64,000 bases of DNA from Dielma fastidiosa. Lineage in GTDB: Bacteria; Bacillota_I; Bacilli_A; Erysipelotrichales; Erysipelotrichaceae. The stretch is from NCBI RefSeq assembly GCF_000313565.1, contig NZ_HE578932.1, positions 58,516-122,515 on the forward strand, written 5' to 3'. Positions within the stretch are counted from its first letter, which is position 1; every line of letters starts with the position of its first letter. Below the pieces are notes generated by a model. That model was not told the DNA's origin. It saw nothing but the letters and a program-made list of their open reading frames with translations, and did no database searches. This document shows, piece after piece, positions 50,178 to 60,117 of the stretch. The translations under genes were made by a program, and so were the position numbers.

Positions 50178-51194
50178 ATGAAATTAATCAAAACGAGTGA
50201 GGCGGCTGGTCATGTTTTATGCCATGATATTACCCGAATCGTTAAGGATGTAGAAAAGGGTGCGGCTTTTAGAAAAGGGCACATCGTTACGGAAGAAGAT
50301 ATCCCCGTACTTCTTTCAATTGGTAAGGAACATCTTTATGTCTGGGAAAAGGAAGCTGGTATGCTTCATGAAAATGAGGCGGCAGAGATTCTTTGTAAGC
50401 TCTGCATCAATGAGCATATGGAACGCAGTGAAGTAAGAGAAGGCAAAATTGAAATCATTGCTGCCTGTGACGGTTTGTTTCAGGTTGATTCTAAGCGTTT
50501 AATGGCAGTGAATAGCGTGGATGAGGTAATGATTGCTGCACGGCATGGCAATACAGCGGTGAAAAAGGGTGATAAACTGGCGGGTACGCGGGTGATTCCT
50601 TTAGTCATTGCCCAAAGTCAGATGGCGGACGCGGAAAATGCCGCCGGTGCTGAGCCGCTTTTATCTTTAGTACCTTTTAAGCCGCTCAAGGCTGGTATTA
50701 TTACTACCGGCAGTGAGGTGTTTAAGGGCAGAATTAAGGATACTTTTACGCCGGTAATTATTGAAAAGCTAAAAGCGTATGGTATTGAAGTCAGTGAGCA
50801 TTGTATCGTCGATGATGATAAGGAAGCAATTGTAAAGGCGATTGCGGGCATGCGCCCTAAGGTGGATCTGATCTGCTGTACGGGCGGTATGAGTGTGGAC
50901 CCGGATGATCAGACACCCGGTGCTATCAAGGCAAGCGGTGCGGCGATGGTTACCTATGGTGCGCCGGTGTTGCCGGGTGCGATGTTTGCTTTAGGTTATT
51001 TTGATGATGATAAACCAATCATGGGTCTGCCGGGCTGTGTCATGTATGCCAAGGCAACGATTTTTGATTTAGTTCTGCCAAGAATTGCTGCTGGTGTGAA
51101 GCTGAATAAAATGGATTTTGTAGCTTATGGCGAGGGCGGCCTGTGTCTGAATTGTCCGGTATGTACATACCCTAACTGCGGCTTTGGTAAATAA
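50178..51194 (+). CDS. MoeA-like molybdopterin-binding protein with Cys-rich tail
   Basis: 338 residues. The C-terminal half has the MoCF/MoeA fold, with IITTGSEVFKGRIKDTF and CCTGGMSVDPDDQTPGAI. The N-terminal half is not like MoeA, and the usual MoeA domains I and II are absent. The extreme C-terminus carries four Cys in LCLNCPVCTYPNCGFGK, a metal or cluster site. Proteins like this accompany tungsto/molybdoenzymes in clostridia. It may hold or insert the metal-pterin for the YdhV-like enzyme. ATG 50178 follows TAGGAGAAG and starts the riboswitch-controlled operon. Confidence 0.8.
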   Translation: MKLIKTSEAAGHVLCHDITRIVKDVEKGAAFRKGHIVTEEDIPVLLSIGKEHLYVWEKEAGMLHENEAAEILCKLCINEHMERSEVREGKIEIIAACDGLFQVDSKRLMAVNSVDEVMIAARHGNTAVKKGDKLAGTRVIPLVIAQSQMADAENAAGAEPLLSLVPFKPLKAGIITTGSEVFKGRIKDTFTPVIIEKLKAYGIEVSEHCIVDDDKEAIVKAIAGMRPKVDLICCTGGMSVDPDDQTPGAIKASGAAMVTYGAPVLPGAMFALGYFDDDKPIMGLPGCVMYAKATIFDLVLPRIAAGVKLNKMDFVAYGEGGLCLNCPVCTYPNCGFGK

Positions 51195-51195
51195 G

Positions 51196-52404
51196 ATGGA
51201 AAAGAATATTGAATTAGAACACGCTGTTGAATTGATTCGCAAACATGCAAAGCCAGTGTCAAGAATCAAACGCTTGCCGATCACAGAAGCACTTAATTAT
51301 CGGCTTGCGGAAGATCTTATTGCGCCCATTGACAATCCGCCCTTTAACCGTTCACCGCTTGATGGCTTTACCTTTAACCACGCTGGCAGTGAAGCGGGCA
51401 AAAAATTGAAAATCATCGGCTGTGTCTATGCCGGTGAAGCGTTTGAGGGATATGTTAAGGAAGGGGAAGCGGTTCGCATCATGACCGGTGCGCCGATTCC
51501 TGAGGGCTGTGACTGTGTAATCCGGCTTGAGGATTGTACATGGGATGACCAGGAGATAATGCTTCCTAAAGCGATGAAAGCTTATGAAAATTTTTGTTTT
51601 AAGGGTGAAGATTATACGGCCCAAACGGTAATGATTCATAAGGGTGAGCGGTTGGGACCGGTACATTTAGGCATCATCGCCTCGATGGGTATTGATCAAA
51701 TCATGGTATATGATGCTGTTCGGGTAGGACTTTTGGTGAGCGGCAGTGAAATTGTTCAGCCGGGCAGTGCGCTTGGACCGGGTAAAATTTATGATACGAA
51801 TCTGACATTGCTGACAAGTGTGCTTGCCTCACTGGGGATGAAACCGGTGCTTGCGGATTTTGTCTGTGATGAGGCTGAAGCGGTCAGCGCGAAAATCAAA
51901 GCGATGATGAAGGAGTGTGACTGTATCATTACAACCGGCGGTGTTTCCGTAGGTGATAAGGATATCTTTCACAAAGTGGTACAGCTGCTTGATGCTGAAC
52001 AGCTATTTTGGCGGGTTAAGCTAAAACCTGGCACCCCGGCGATGTTTTCGATGGTTGAGGGCTGCCCTTTGTTATCACTGTCCGGCAATCCGTTTGCGGC
52101 TTTAGTTACCTTTGATCTGATGGGCCGTGAATTGCTGGCAGTCATGAGCGGCAATGAAGCGCTTGTACCTAAACGTCAAACGGCAATTTTAAAACAGCCG
52201 TTTCAAAAGCGCAGCGGCAATCGGCGGTTTATCCGCGCTCAAGCGGTTAAGGGTGAGGTCATGATAAACAGTGATAAACATTCGTCAGGCATGCTGGCGA
52301 GTATGCTTGGCTGTAACTGTTTGATTGATATTGCGGCAGGCAGCGAAGGCTTAAAAGCGGGGGAAACCGTGAAGATCGTCATGCTGGAGGAAAATTATGA
52401 ATGA
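51196..52404 (+). CDS. moeA: Molybdopterin molybdenumtransferase MoeA
   Basis: 402 residues, standard length. N-terminal [51 protein letters not shown] and the core [11 protein letters not shown] are all MoeA hallmarks. It inserts molybdate (or tungstate) into adenylylated molybdopterin. The gene begins one base after the previous stop. With the MoeA-like gene just upstream, the operon holds two metal-insertion-type proteins, possibly specialised for different metals. Confidence 0.93.
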   Translation: MEKNIELEHAVELIRKHAKPVSRIKRLPITEALNYRLAEDLIAPIDNPPFNRSPLDGFTFNHAGSEAGKKLKIIGCVYAGEAFEGYVKEGEAVRIMTGAPIPEGCDCVIRLEDCTWDDQEIMLPKAMKAYENFCFKGEDYTAQTVMIHKGERLGPVHLGIIASMGIDQIMVYDAVRVGLLVSGSEIVQPGSALGPGKIYDTNLTLLTSVLASLGMKPVLADFVCDEAEAVSAKIKAMMKECDCIITTGGVSVGDKDIFHKVVQLLDAEQLFWRVKLKPGTPAMFSMVEGCPLLSLSGNPFAALVTFDLMGRELLAVMSGNEALVPKRQTAILKQPFQKRSGNRRFIRAQAVKGEVMINSDKHSSGMLASMLGCNCLIDIAAGSEGLKAGETVKIVMLEENYE

Positions 52405-52900
52405 AAAATTAACGCACTTTGACGGTGCCGGCAATGCCGTCATGGTCGATGTGACAGAAAAGAATATCACACAGCGCTGCGCGGTTGCGCAAGGGTTGAT
52501 TTATGTCAATGAAGCGGTGATGCAGGCCGTTGTTGAGGGCAGCGCCGCTAAGGGTGATGTGCTGGGGGTTGCCAGAGTGGCAGGAATCATGGCTGTCAAA
52601 AAGACTTCTGAGCTGATTCCAATGTGTCATCCGTTAGCGATTACTAAATGCGGGATTGATTTTGAAATCAATCAGGAAGCCGGCTATATCAAGGCTGTCT
52701 GCACCGCCCAGCTGGCCGGCAAGACAGGGGTTGAGATGGAGGCGCTGACCGGTGTGAGCGTAGCCCTTTTAACAATCTATGATATGACTAAAGCCATTGA
52801 TAAAACGATGAAGCTGTCTGAAATCTGTCTGGTTGAAAAAACCGGCGGCAAGAGCGGTCATTTCATCAATACGGCACTGTTGGGTGATGAAGATGCTTGA
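52397..52900 (+). CDS. moaC: Cyclic pyranopterin monophosphate synthase MoaC
   Basis: 167 residues. Motifs: [31 protein letters not shown] and [23 protein letters not shown], with the active-site Lys near KTGVEMEAL. It converts the MoaA product to cPMP. GGAGGAAAATT precedes the ATG, which overlaps the moeA end by 8 bases. Confidence 0.96.
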   Translation: MNEKLTHFDGAGNAVMVDVTEKNITQRCAVAQGLIYVNEAVMQAVVEGSAAKGDVLGVARVAGIMAVKKTSELIPMCHPLAITKCGIDFEINQEAGYIKAVCTAQLAGKTGVEMEALTGVSVALLTIYDMTKAIDKTMKLSEICLVEKTGGKSGHFINTALLGDEDA

Positions 52901-53870
52901 TGAATATTCAAGAACCATTGATTATCTGCGGATTTCAATTACTGACCGCTGTAATCTGCGCTGCATCTACTGCATGCCGGAAGAGGGAGTCTGCCAGCTG
53001 TCACATGATGAGATTTTAAGCTATGAACAGATTCTGCATCTTTGTAAATTATTTGCCCAATTGGGTGTACATAAAATCAAGATAACCGGCGGTGAACCGT
53101 TAGTGCGCCGTGACTGCACGGCATTGATTAAAGCCATTAATCAGATTGAAGGTATCGATAACATCACGCTGACCACCAATGGCTTATTGCTGAGTGAGAA
53201 GCTGGATGAGCTGATTGATGCCGGTATCAGTTCTGTCAATGTGTCATTAGATACGACCAATGAAGAAGCTTATAAAAAAATCACGCGTTTTCAAGGTGCG
53301 GATCAAGTGATAGAGGCGCTGCGCAAAGCGGCGGATACTTCATTAAATGTGAAAATCAATGCGGTGCCGCTGGCCGGCAGCAGTGATGAAGACTTTTATT
53401 CATTGATTGAGCTGGCCAAGGATAAAAATATTCATGTGCGCTTTATTGAGCTGATGCCAATCGGGTTGGGACAATCGTTAAAGGGTCTCTCTCAGGCGGC
53501 GCTGACAGCGCGTATAGAAGCTAAGTATGGTTCTTTGACACCTTATGATAAGCAATTGGGCAATGGGCCGTGTGTGTATTATACATTGGCTGGCTTTAAG
53601 GGCAAAATCGGCTTTATTGCCGCTTTGTCACATAAATTCTGTTCACAGTGCAACCGTGTGCGGCTGACAGCTGACGGCATGCTTAAGACATGTCTGCAAT
53701 ATGATGCCGGCTGCAATCTGAAAGCGATGCTTGATGCCGGCTGCAGCGATGAGGAAATGCTTGCGGCGATTCGCCAGACCATTCTTCAAAAACCGCTGAG
53801 TCATCATTTTGAAAGCAGTGCGAAGGACAGTAAAAAAGAAACGCGTATGATGTCGCAGATTGGCGGCTAG
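52893..53870 (+). CDS. moaA: GTP 3',8-cyclase MoaA
   Basis: 325 residues, radical SAM. The cluster motif is CNLRCIYC, the C-terminal cluster is [12 protein letters not shown] followed by LKTCLQ, and the chain ends in GG as MoaA requires for activity. It rearranges GTP in the first step of molybdopterin synthesis. ATG 52893 overlaps the moaC stop; ATG 52887 is an alternative. Confidence 0.96.
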   Translation: MLDEYSRTIDYLRISITDRCNLRCIYCMPEEGVCQLSHDEILSYEQILHLCKLFAQLGVHKIKITGGEPLVRRDCTALIKAINQIEGIDNITLTTNGLLLSEKLDELIDAGISSVNVSLDTTNEEAYKKITRFQGADQVIEALRKAADTSLNVKINAVPLAGSSDEDFYSLIELAKDKNIHVRFIELMPIGLGQSLKGLSQAALTARIEAKYGSLTPYDKQLGNGPCVYYTLAGFKGKIGFIAALSHKFCSQCNRVRLTADGMLKTCLQYDAGCNLKAMLDAGCSDEEMLAAIRQTILQKPLSHHFESSAKDSKKETRMMSQIGG

Positions 53871-53881
53871 AAAGGGATAAA

Positions 53882-54319
53882 ATGGGAAAAGTAATTGCAG
53901 TTTGTACAAGTGATGTACGAGGTATACAAAAACACAACATTCATGAGGCTAAGCTGGTGGAGGGCTTTGGTATTGAAGCCGATGCCCACGGCGGCAATTG
54001 GCACCGCCAGGTAAGCTTGTTATCTTATGACCGAATCAAGGAATTTAACGCCAAGGGAGCCGATGTTAAGGATGGTGCTTTTGGTGAAAATATCGTTGTT
54101 GAGGGTTATGATTTTAAATCATTGCCGATCGGTACGCTGTTTCGCTGCAACGATGTGATTCTTGAATTGACTCAGATCGGTAAGGAGTGCCATTCACATT
54201 GTGAGATTTTTAAGAAGATGGGTGACTGTATCATGCCAAGAGAGGGTGTCTTTACCCGTGTTCTGCATGGCGGGGTAATCAAAGAGGGGGATGAAATGAC
54301 ATGCTATCTGCCGCAATAA
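53882..54319 (+). CDS. MOSC-domain protein
   Basis: 145 residues. It has the MOSC core GIEADAHGGNWHRQVSLL, GAFGENIVVEG and LTQIGKECHSHCEIF, with the conserved Cys that could carry sulfur. MOSC proteins (as in MoCo sulfurase and YiiM) bind the cofactor or transfer sulfur. Stand-alone copies in Bacillota moco operons are usual. It overlaps mog by 19 bases. Confidence 0.9.
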   Translation: MGKVIAVCTSDVRGIQKHNIHEAKLVEGFGIEADAHGGNWHRQVSLLSYDRIKEFNAKGADVKDGAFGENIVVEGYDFKSLPIGTLFRCNDVILELTQIGKECHSHCEIFKKMGDCIMPREGVFTRVLHGGVIKEGDEMTCYLPQ

Positions 54320-54795
54320 TCACTTCCTCCGATTCCGGCTATCGCGGCGAGCGTGAGGATTTAAGCGGACCGGTAATCAGCGAGATGCTGAAAGCGGCGG
54401 GGTATGAGGTTAAAACAATGCTGCTGCTTCCAGATGAGCGTCAGATGCTGGCCGATACAATGAAAAAAATCTGTGATGAGCATCAGGCTGATTTGATTTT
54501 AACTACCGGCGGTACTGGTTTTTCGATGCGTGACTGCATGCCGGAGGCAACCCGTGATGTAATTGAACGGGAAGTGCCGGGAATTCCGGAAGCGATGCGC
54601 GCGTTTAGTATGCAAATCACCAAAAGAGCTATGCTGAGCCGTTCGGCGGCAGGTATTCGTCAGTCGACGCTGATCGTTAATCTGCCCGGCAGTCCTAAAG
54701 CGGTGCGGGAGTGTCTTGAGGTCATTCTGCCGGAATTAAAGCATGGTCTTGAAATTCTTAAAGGCGACGCGGTTAACTGCGCGAGAAAGGACTAA
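54301..54795 (+). CDS. mog: Molybdopterin adenylyltransferase (MoaB/Mog)
   Basis: 164 residues. Motifs: ITSSDSGYRGEREDLSGP, LTTGGTGFSMRDCMPEATRDV and NLPGSPKAVRECLEVILP. It adenylylates molybdopterin to prepare it for metal insertion by MoeA. The start lies inside the MOSC gene. moaD, moaE and moeB for the dithiolene step are not in this window. Confidence 0.92.
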   Translation: MLSAAIITSSDSGYRGEREDLSGPVISEMLKAAGYEVKTMLLLPDERQMLADTMKKICDEHQADLILTTGGTGFSMRDCMPEATRDVIEREVPGIPEAMRAFSMQITKRAMLSRSAAGIRQSTLIVNLPGSPKAVRECLEVILPELKHGLEILKGDAVNCARKD

Positions 54796-54798
54796 CTG

Positions 54799-55593
54799 AT
54801 GAAGAAGCTATGGATGGGTTTATTAGCTGGTATGTTATGCTTGAGTGCCTGCACGGCCAACCCGGCACCTAATGAGGATGAAAACAATGCTGCAAAACCC
54901 ACAGAGCTGTTGATTTCAGCGGCTGCCAGCATGACGGATTGTTTAACTGAATTGGCGGAATTATATAAGGCTGCGGCACCCAATGTAACCTTGACGTTTA
55001 CCTTTGGTTCAAGCGGCTCTCTGCAGAGTCAAATTGAAGAGGGAGCGCCTGCCGATGTGTTTATCAGCGCCGCGCAGAAACAGATGAATGCCCTCGATGA
55101 AAAGGATTTGATCGATAAGGATACAAGAAAAGATTTATTAGTGAATGAAGTTGTATTAATTACGCCTAAAGGTAATCCGCTTGGCTTAAGTTCGTTTACT
55201 GATGTTACTAAGGATGAGGTTGCCAAGATTGCTTTAGGTGAATTGGGTTCAGTACCGGTAGGCCAGTATTCAGAAGAAATCTTCAAGCATTATGAAATCA
55301 TGGACGCGGTAAGTGCTAAAGCGGTGTATGGCAGTGATGTGCGCACCGTATTGACATGGATTGAAAATGGTGAAGCCGACTGCGGTGTGGTTTATGCGAC
55401 CGATGCGGCTATTTCTGATGCGGTTGATGTTGCAGCTGTGGCGCCGGCTGAATCTCACAAGGAAGTTGTTTATCCGATAGCGATGATCAAGGACAGCAAG
55501 CAGCCAGAGGCCGCTAAAGCCTTTATCGATTATTGTTTCAGTGAAGAAGCGGCAGCAATATTTACTAAATATGGCTTTGCCCTGGCAAAATAA
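54799..55593 (+). CDS. modA: Molybdate-binding lipoprotein ModA
   Basis: 264 residues. A lipoprotein signal ends in LCLSAC. SAAASMTDCLTELAELY, FGSSGSLQSQIEEGAPADVFISA and GVVYATDA are ModA-typical, with oxyanion-contacting Ser and Tyr. It captures molybdate, perhaps tungstate, for ModBC. It starts 3 bases after mog and shares a base with modB. Confidence 0.93.
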   Translation: MKKLWMGLLAGMLCLSACTANPAPNEDENNAAKPTELLISAAASMTDCLTELAELYKAAAPNVTLTFTFGSSGSLQSQIEEGAPADVFISAAQKQMNALDEKDLIDKDTRKDLLVNEVVLITPKGNPLGLSSFTDVTKDEVAKIALGELGSVPVGQYSEEIFKHYEIMDAVSAKAVYGSDVRTVLTWIENGEADCGVVYATDAAISDAVDVAAVAPAESHKEVVYPIAMIKDSKQPEAAKAFIDYCFSEEAAAIFTKYGFALAK

Positions 55594-56267
55594 TGGATTT
55601 ATCACCGTTATTTATATCGATTAAAACAGCGCTGTTCGCAACGGCCTTCGCTTTTGTAATGGGCATTTTGGCGGCTTATTTCGTCTTAAAACGTCAGCGC
55701 TTTAAAAGCTTAGCCGACGCTGTTTTTACGCTGCCGATGGTCTTGCCGCCCACTGTAGTAGGCTTCTTTCTGCTGCTGGCTTTTGGTAAGAATTCATGGA
55801 TTGGTCAGCTGCTTGAAACGATGAATCTCTCCGTGATTTTTTCATGGGGAGGAACTGTCATTGCGTCAACGGTTGTGGCTTTCCCCTTGATGTATCGTAC
55901 CGCATTAGGTGCTTTTGAACAGGTGGATGAGAATCTATTTGCGGCGGCGCGGACGCTAGGCATCAGTGAAACCGCCATATTTATGAAAATTCTTTTACCT
56001 AATAGTCTGCCGGGTATCGTTGCTGGAACGATTTTGTCATTTGCCAGAGCAATGGGCGAATTCGGTGCAACGATCATGGTTGCCGGCAATATTCCGGGCC
56101 GTACTCAAACGATGGCGCTGGCGGTTTATTCAGCAACTCAAAGCGGCAATCGGGAACTGGCTTTTAAATGGGTTCTTGTCATTGTTGCCCTCTCATTTAC
56201 CGCCATTTTATCTGTCAATGCATGGAACAGCTGGCTGAGCCGGAAGAAAGCGGGGAATCTGCAATGA
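55593..56267 (+). CDS. modB: Molybdate ABC transporter permease ModB
   Basis: 224 residues with about five membrane segments. The EAA-like cytoplasmic loop is AARTLGISETAIFMKILLPNSLPGI, and RAMGEFGATIMVAGNIPGRT is ModB-typical. It forms the homodimeric channel. The stop overlaps the modC start (ATGA). Confidence 0.94.
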   Translation: MDLSPLFISIKTALFATAFAFVMGILAAYFVLKRQRFKSLADAVFTLPMVLPPTVVGFFLLLAFGKNSWIGQLLETMNLSVIFSWGGTVIASTVVAFPLMYRTALGAFEQVDENLFAAARTLGISETAIFMKILLPNSLPGIVAGTILSFARAMGEFGATIMVAGNIPGRTQTMALAVYSATQSGNRELAFKWVLVIVALSFTAILSVNAWNSWLSRKKAGNLQ

Positions 56268-57286
56268 GTTTGTGGGTTGATATTGAAAAACAAGTCGGGA
56301 ATTTTACTTTAAAGGTTAAATTTCATGATCAGGATCATATTTTGGGTCTGCTGGGAGCCAGCGGCTGCGGGAAAACGATGACTTTGAAATGTATTGCGGG
56401 CATTATTAAGCCTGACCGCGGTAAAATTATTCTTAATGACCGTGTACTGTTTGATTCAGAACGTAGAATCAATTTAAAACCGCAGGCGCGCCGTGTCGGT
56501 TATCTTTTCCAAAATTATGCGCTGTTTCCGAATATGACAATATATGAAAATCTGAAAATGGCATATCATGGCCCAAAGGAAGCCGCTCAGTCTCGGATTG
56601 AGGCCTTGCTTGACAGCTTCTATATCCGTGCATTAGCTGATCACTATCCCCATCAGTGTTCAGGCGGTCAGCAGCAGCGCGCAGCCTTGGCCCGCATGCT
56701 GATCAGCGATCCGGAAATTATCTTACTGGATGAGCCCTTTTCCGCATTAGATGAATATTTGAAATGGCAGTGTGAACAGGAACTGATGAGGCTTTTTAAG
56801 GTTTTTAAAAGAGATGTGCTTTTAGTTTCACATAATCGTTCAGAGATTTATCGGCTCTGTAATTCAATTGTTGTCATGAATCAGGGCGATGTAGAATCAA
56901 TGAATACTAAGGATGAATTATTTAAAGATCCCAAAACGCTTTCGGCATGTCTGCTGACAGGCTGTAAGAATATATCAAGAGTGGAGGCGGGAGTTGCTGT
57001 GGACTGGCAGCTGCCTTTTACCATGAAACAGCCATGTGCTTATATCGGGGTCAGAGCGCATACGATCCGCATCAGGGAGGCTGAGCATTCAATTCCATGC
57101 CGTATTGAAGCAGTCATCGATGATGTTTTTTCAAGGATTTATCTGGTTCATCCGATTCATGTGCATCATGAAAATGAATATACGACGCTGCGTCTTGAAT
57201 TCAATAAGGGAAAATACAGCCATCAGGTCGGCGATGTGATACCGATTTTGATTGATGAGCAGGAATTAATTTACTTAAAGCAATGA
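56264..57286 (+). CDS. modC: Molybdate ABC transporter ATPase ModC
   Basis: 340 residues. Walker A is GASGCGKT, the signature is CSGGQQQRAALARML, Walker B is IILLDEPFSALDE and the switch His is in LLVSHNR. A C-terminal regulatory domain of about 110 residues follows, where molybdate can bind in ModC homologues. The start is ATG 56264, overlapping modB; longer frames upstream are inside modB. Confidence 0.93.
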   Translation: MSLWVDIEKQVGNFTLKVKFHDQDHILGLLGASGCGKTMTLKCIAGIIKPDRGKIILNDRVLFDSERRINLKPQARRVGYLFQNYALFPNMTIYENLKMAYHGPKEAAQSRIEALLDSFYIRALADHYPHQCSGGQQQRAALARMLISDPEIILLDEPFSALDEYLKWQCEQELMRLFKVFKRDVLLVSHNRSEIYRLCNSIVVMNQGDVESMNTKDELFKDPKTLSACLLTGCKNISRVEAGVAVDWQLPFTMKQPCAYIGVRAHTIRIREAEHSIPCRIEAVIDDVFSRIYLVHPIHVHHENEYTTLRLEFNKGKYSHQVGDVIPILIDEQELIYLKQ

Positions 57287-57290
57287 TCAG

Positions 57291-57321
57291 GAGCTTACCA
57301 TGTGTAGGTTCCTTTTCTATA
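57291..57321 (+). terminator. Terminator of the moco/mod operon
   Basis: AGGAGCTTAC pairs with GTAGGTTCCT with two wobbles, followed by TTTTCT. Confidence 0.65.
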
Positions 57322-57327
57322 TAAAAA

Positions 57328-57350
57328 AGCCGGTCAAATTTGACCGGACA
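57328..57350 (-). terminator. Terminator of apbE
   Basis: CCGGTCAAATTTGACCGG (57333-57350) is a perfect palindrome. On the minus strand it is followed by GC and six T. Confidence 0.8.
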
Positions 57351-57351
57351 T

Positions 57352-58473
57352 TTATTTGGAAACCGTGAAGATGTCTTCAATATCATCACTTGTTACTATG
57401 ATGTAATCAAGATACTTAAATTCTTTTTTGCCTTCAGGGATTTCATCATCGCTGTTATAAACCCAAACTACACTTAATGAATAACCTAAATCACGGATTT
57501 TCTCTATCATTTCATTGGCTTCTTGATAATCCATCGTATAAAGCAATGTCGAACAAATATCGGCAACTCCTGAATTATCCGTGACTACACTTAAAGCGCG
57601 TGAATGACGGGCAGGGAAAAGTGTATCAGGATCAATGATGTGATGCATCAATTCACCATTTGATAAATAATAGCGCTGATAGTCACCGGAAGTAACTAAT
57701 GATTGTTTGCCGGAAAGCGGCAGTACGCCTAAGGTACCGTTGATGCCATTGAGATCCGGAACTTGAATGCCAGCATTCCATGCGCTGCCGTCAGGTTTGC
57801 TGCCAATCACCCGCACATTGCCGCCGGCGTTAAGGATGCCGCTGGTTAAACCTCTCGCTTCAAGCTCTTGGGCAACCTTTTCAGCCGTGAAGCCCTTGGC
57901 TACTGAACCGACATCAAGGCTTGCGCATGCTTGATTCAGATAAACGGTGCTTTCCGCTTCGTTAATTTCAACGTTATTCCAGCCGACACAAGCTTTGGCC
58001 TGCTGTAATTCTTCCATTGACGGAACCGGCGCATCCTGTCCCTCAGTATTAAGGCTGATGCCTGCCTCACGGTATTCATGCCAAATTTCAAGCACAGGGC
58101 CCATCGTAATATCAAACTTGTTATTGGATAATTCAGAGAACTGTTTTGATAATTCAAGCATTTCTAGAATATCATCATCAACCTTTACCGGCTGAATACC
58201 CGCGTTGTCATTGATTGTTTTGATGTTATTTACACCTTCATAATCATTGTACTTATCAAACAGGGCATTGTAGCGTTTAAACTCAGAACGCACCAGATCA
58301 AAATATTCATTAAACTGTGTTTCATCATCCGCATAAGCAATTAATGAAATTACAGTATCAAATCCGGCATCCAATGTCTGATTGTTATAACGGCTCTGTT
58401 CCTTAACCGGTTCTTGTTCAGCACTACAGCCGATAAGCAGCAGGCTCATCAGCAGGATTAAACTTTTTTTCAT
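57352..58473 (-). CDS. apbE: FAD:protein FMN transferase ApbE (lipoprotein)
   Basis: 373 residues. A lipoprotein signal (LLLIGCSAEQ) places it outside the membrane. ASLDVGSVAKGFTAEKVAQEL and ILNAGGNVRVIGSKPDG are ApbE motifs; HHIIDPDT binds FAD. ApbE attaches FMN through phosphoester bonds to Thr/Ser in the SGAT motif of RnfG, RnfD and FMN-binding domains. Five candidate acceptor sites are encoded in the divergent rnf operon next door. The start follows CGGTGATAAAAA, a modest site. Confidence 0.94.
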   Translation of the reverse strand: MKKSLILLMSLLLIGCSAEQEPVKEQSRYNNQTLDAGFDTVISLIAYADDETQFNEYFDLVRSEFKRYNALFDKYNDYEGVNNIKTINDNAGIQPVKVDDDILEMLELSKQFSELSNNKFDITMGPVLEIWHEYREAGISLNTEGQDAPVPSMEELQQAKACVGWNNVEINEAESTVYLNQACASLDVGSVAKGFTAEKVAQELEARGLTSGILNAGGNVRVIGSKPDGSAWNAGIQVPDLNGINGTLGVLPLSGKQSLVTSGDYQRYYLSNGELMHHIIDPDTLFPARHSRALSVVTDNSGVADICSTLLYTMDYQEANEMIEKIRDLGYSLSVVWVYNSDDEIPEGKKEFKYLDYIIVTSDDIEDIFTVSK

Positions 58474-58806
58474 TTTTTATCACCGTTGTTTATTATATCA
58501 TAATTGCGGCTGACAACACAAAATAGTTGCATCAAAACAAGGGTGTCTTTGTACCGATTCATTTGTGAAAAAATTACTAAATTGTTTTTCTGATTTTGAT
58601 TCATCAAGTCATTCATGATTGTAAGCGCTGAACTCGATGAAAATTGTAAAATATCCCATTATTGAAATGTTTTTTTAATGAGTTTTTTTAGAAACAGTTG
58701 AGAATTTATTAATTTTCCATTTTCATGAATTTAATTTGTGTTATAATATTAAGGGTGCGAATTTTTAAAAAATTCACATAGTAAAAATGAGAGGAAAGGT
58801 GAAAAT
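58474..58806. promoter_or_regulatory. apbE-rnfC divergent intergenic region
   Basis: A TATAAT at 58742-58747 with TTTTCA (58720-58725) is the likely rnf promoter. Directly after it lies an inverted repeat GAATTTTT-A-AAAAATTC (58759-58775) at the expected start of transcription, possibly an operator. TTGTGAAAAAATTACTAA at 58563-58580 is a one-sided Rex-like site. The remainder is A/T-rich and shows no gene or RNA that I can support. Confidence 0.45.
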
Positions 58807-60105
58807 ATGTCTTTGTTTAAGGGGCCAATGCGCGAGCATATCAATGGTCACAAAGATTTAACAGAAGCATCAGAACTGTTTGTTGTCGATCCAGGTAAAA
58901 CAGTGAGTATTCCTTTGTTTGCCGGGGCCGCACAAAACCCGAAAGTGCTGGTTGCCGAGGGGGATAAAGTAGCTGTCGGAACAAAGATCGCTGTCTTTGA
59001 TGAACGCAATGTCGTTCCTATTTTTTCAAGTGTCAGCGGCACAGTAAAGGGCATCGAGAAAAAGATGCACCAGAGTTTAAAGCAAATTGATCACATCGTA
59101 ATCGAGAATGATGGTTTGTATACGGAATGTCAGCCGTTTGGTACGATTGACTGGCAGAGCGCATCAAGAGAAGAGCTTATCGACTTTATGATGAATGCTG
59201 GTATTATTGGCTGCGGCGGCGCTGGTTTCCCAGCTTATATCAAATATAAATTTGCCAAGGATGTTCAGATTTTGATTATTAATGCGGTTGAATGTGAACC
59301 GTTCATCACTTCTGACTATTACTTGACAGAGCATGAATTTGATTTAATGCTGACAGGTATTTTAGCGATGAAAAAGATGGCTGAAGCGAAGGATGTTGCA
59401 ATTGCTATCAAGAAATCACATCCAGAGCTGATTTCTTTTGTTCAGTCTAAATTAAAGGGTGTTGAAGGCGTTGCGGTACGTGAAGTTCCTGATGTTTATC
59501 CAATGGGATGGGAACGTACTTTAGTGCGCGAGATTACCGGTAAAGATTATGATCGTCTGCCAGGTGAGGTAGGCGCGGTTGTCAATAATGCGACAACGGC
59601 TTATATGTTTGGTAAAGCCATGGTTAAGGGTGAACCAATCGTATCCCGGGTGATGACGATTTCCGGTGACGGCGTTAAGAAACCGACGAATGCGTTAGTT
59701 CGTATGGGTACATCCATGCACGAAGTTGTTGAACAGGCAGCCGGCGGTTATGCTGGTGAAGATATTCTGCTGTCGGTGGGCGGCCCAATGATGGGTGCTA
59801 CCATGACTACGGATGCGGTTTCGGTTGAACGTCAGAACAACGCATTAACTGTACAGCTTAATAAGCCTGCTCAGGAAATTGCCTGTCTGCGCTGCGGACG
59901 CTGTTCGGATCATTGTCCGTCAGGCTTGCAGCCAGTGCGGATTTCTCAGGCGATGAAATCTAAAGACATGGAAAGAATCGGCTTGCTGCAGATCACATCA
60001 TGCATTGAATGCGGTATGTGTACGTATGTATGCCCTTCTAAGATTGCTGTTACAGAAACAATGCGCAGAGCTAAGCGTGCCTATATGGCATTTAGCAAGA
60101 AGTAG
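58807..60105 (+). CDS. rnfC: Rnf electron transport complex subunit RnfC
   Basis: 432 residues. The N-terminal barrel (VLVAEGDKVAVGTKIAVFDE) precedes an NADH/FMN-binding domain (GIIGCGGAGFPAYIKYKF). Two [4Fe-4S] motifs follow, CLRCGRCSDHCPSG and CIECGMCTYVCPSK. Rnf couples ferredoxin oxidation to NAD+ reduction and pumps Na+ or H+. RnfC is the NADH-facing subunit. GAGGAAAGG precedes the start, and rnfD follows by 12 bases. Confidence 0.95.
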   Translation: MSLFKGPMREHINGHKDLTEASELFVVDPGKTVSIPLFAGAAQNPKVLVAEGDKVAVGTKIAVFDERNVVPIFSSVSGTVKGIEKKMHQSLKQIDHIVIENDGLYTECQPFGTIDWQSASREELIDFMMNAGIIGCGGAGFPAYIKYKFAKDVQILIINAVECEPFITSDYYLTEHEFDLMLTGILAMKKMAEAKDVAIAIKKSHPELISFVQSKLKGVEGVAVREVPDVYPMGWERTLVREITGKDYDRLPGEVGAVVNNATTAYMFGKAMVKGEPIVSRVMTISGDGVKKPTNALVRMGTSMHEVVEQAAGGYAGEDILLSVGGPMMGATMTTDAVSVERQNNALTVQLNKPAQEIACLRCGRCSDHCPSGLQPVRISQAMKSKDMERIGLLQITSCIECGMCTYVCPSKIAVTETMRRAKRAYMAFSKK

Positions 60106-60117
60106 GAGGAGTCAATT

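Noticed and set aside
58474-58806. A small RNA or ORF in the apbE-rnfC gap
   Set aside because: No terminator with a T-run or open frame with a ribosome site was found; only promoter and operator-like elements.
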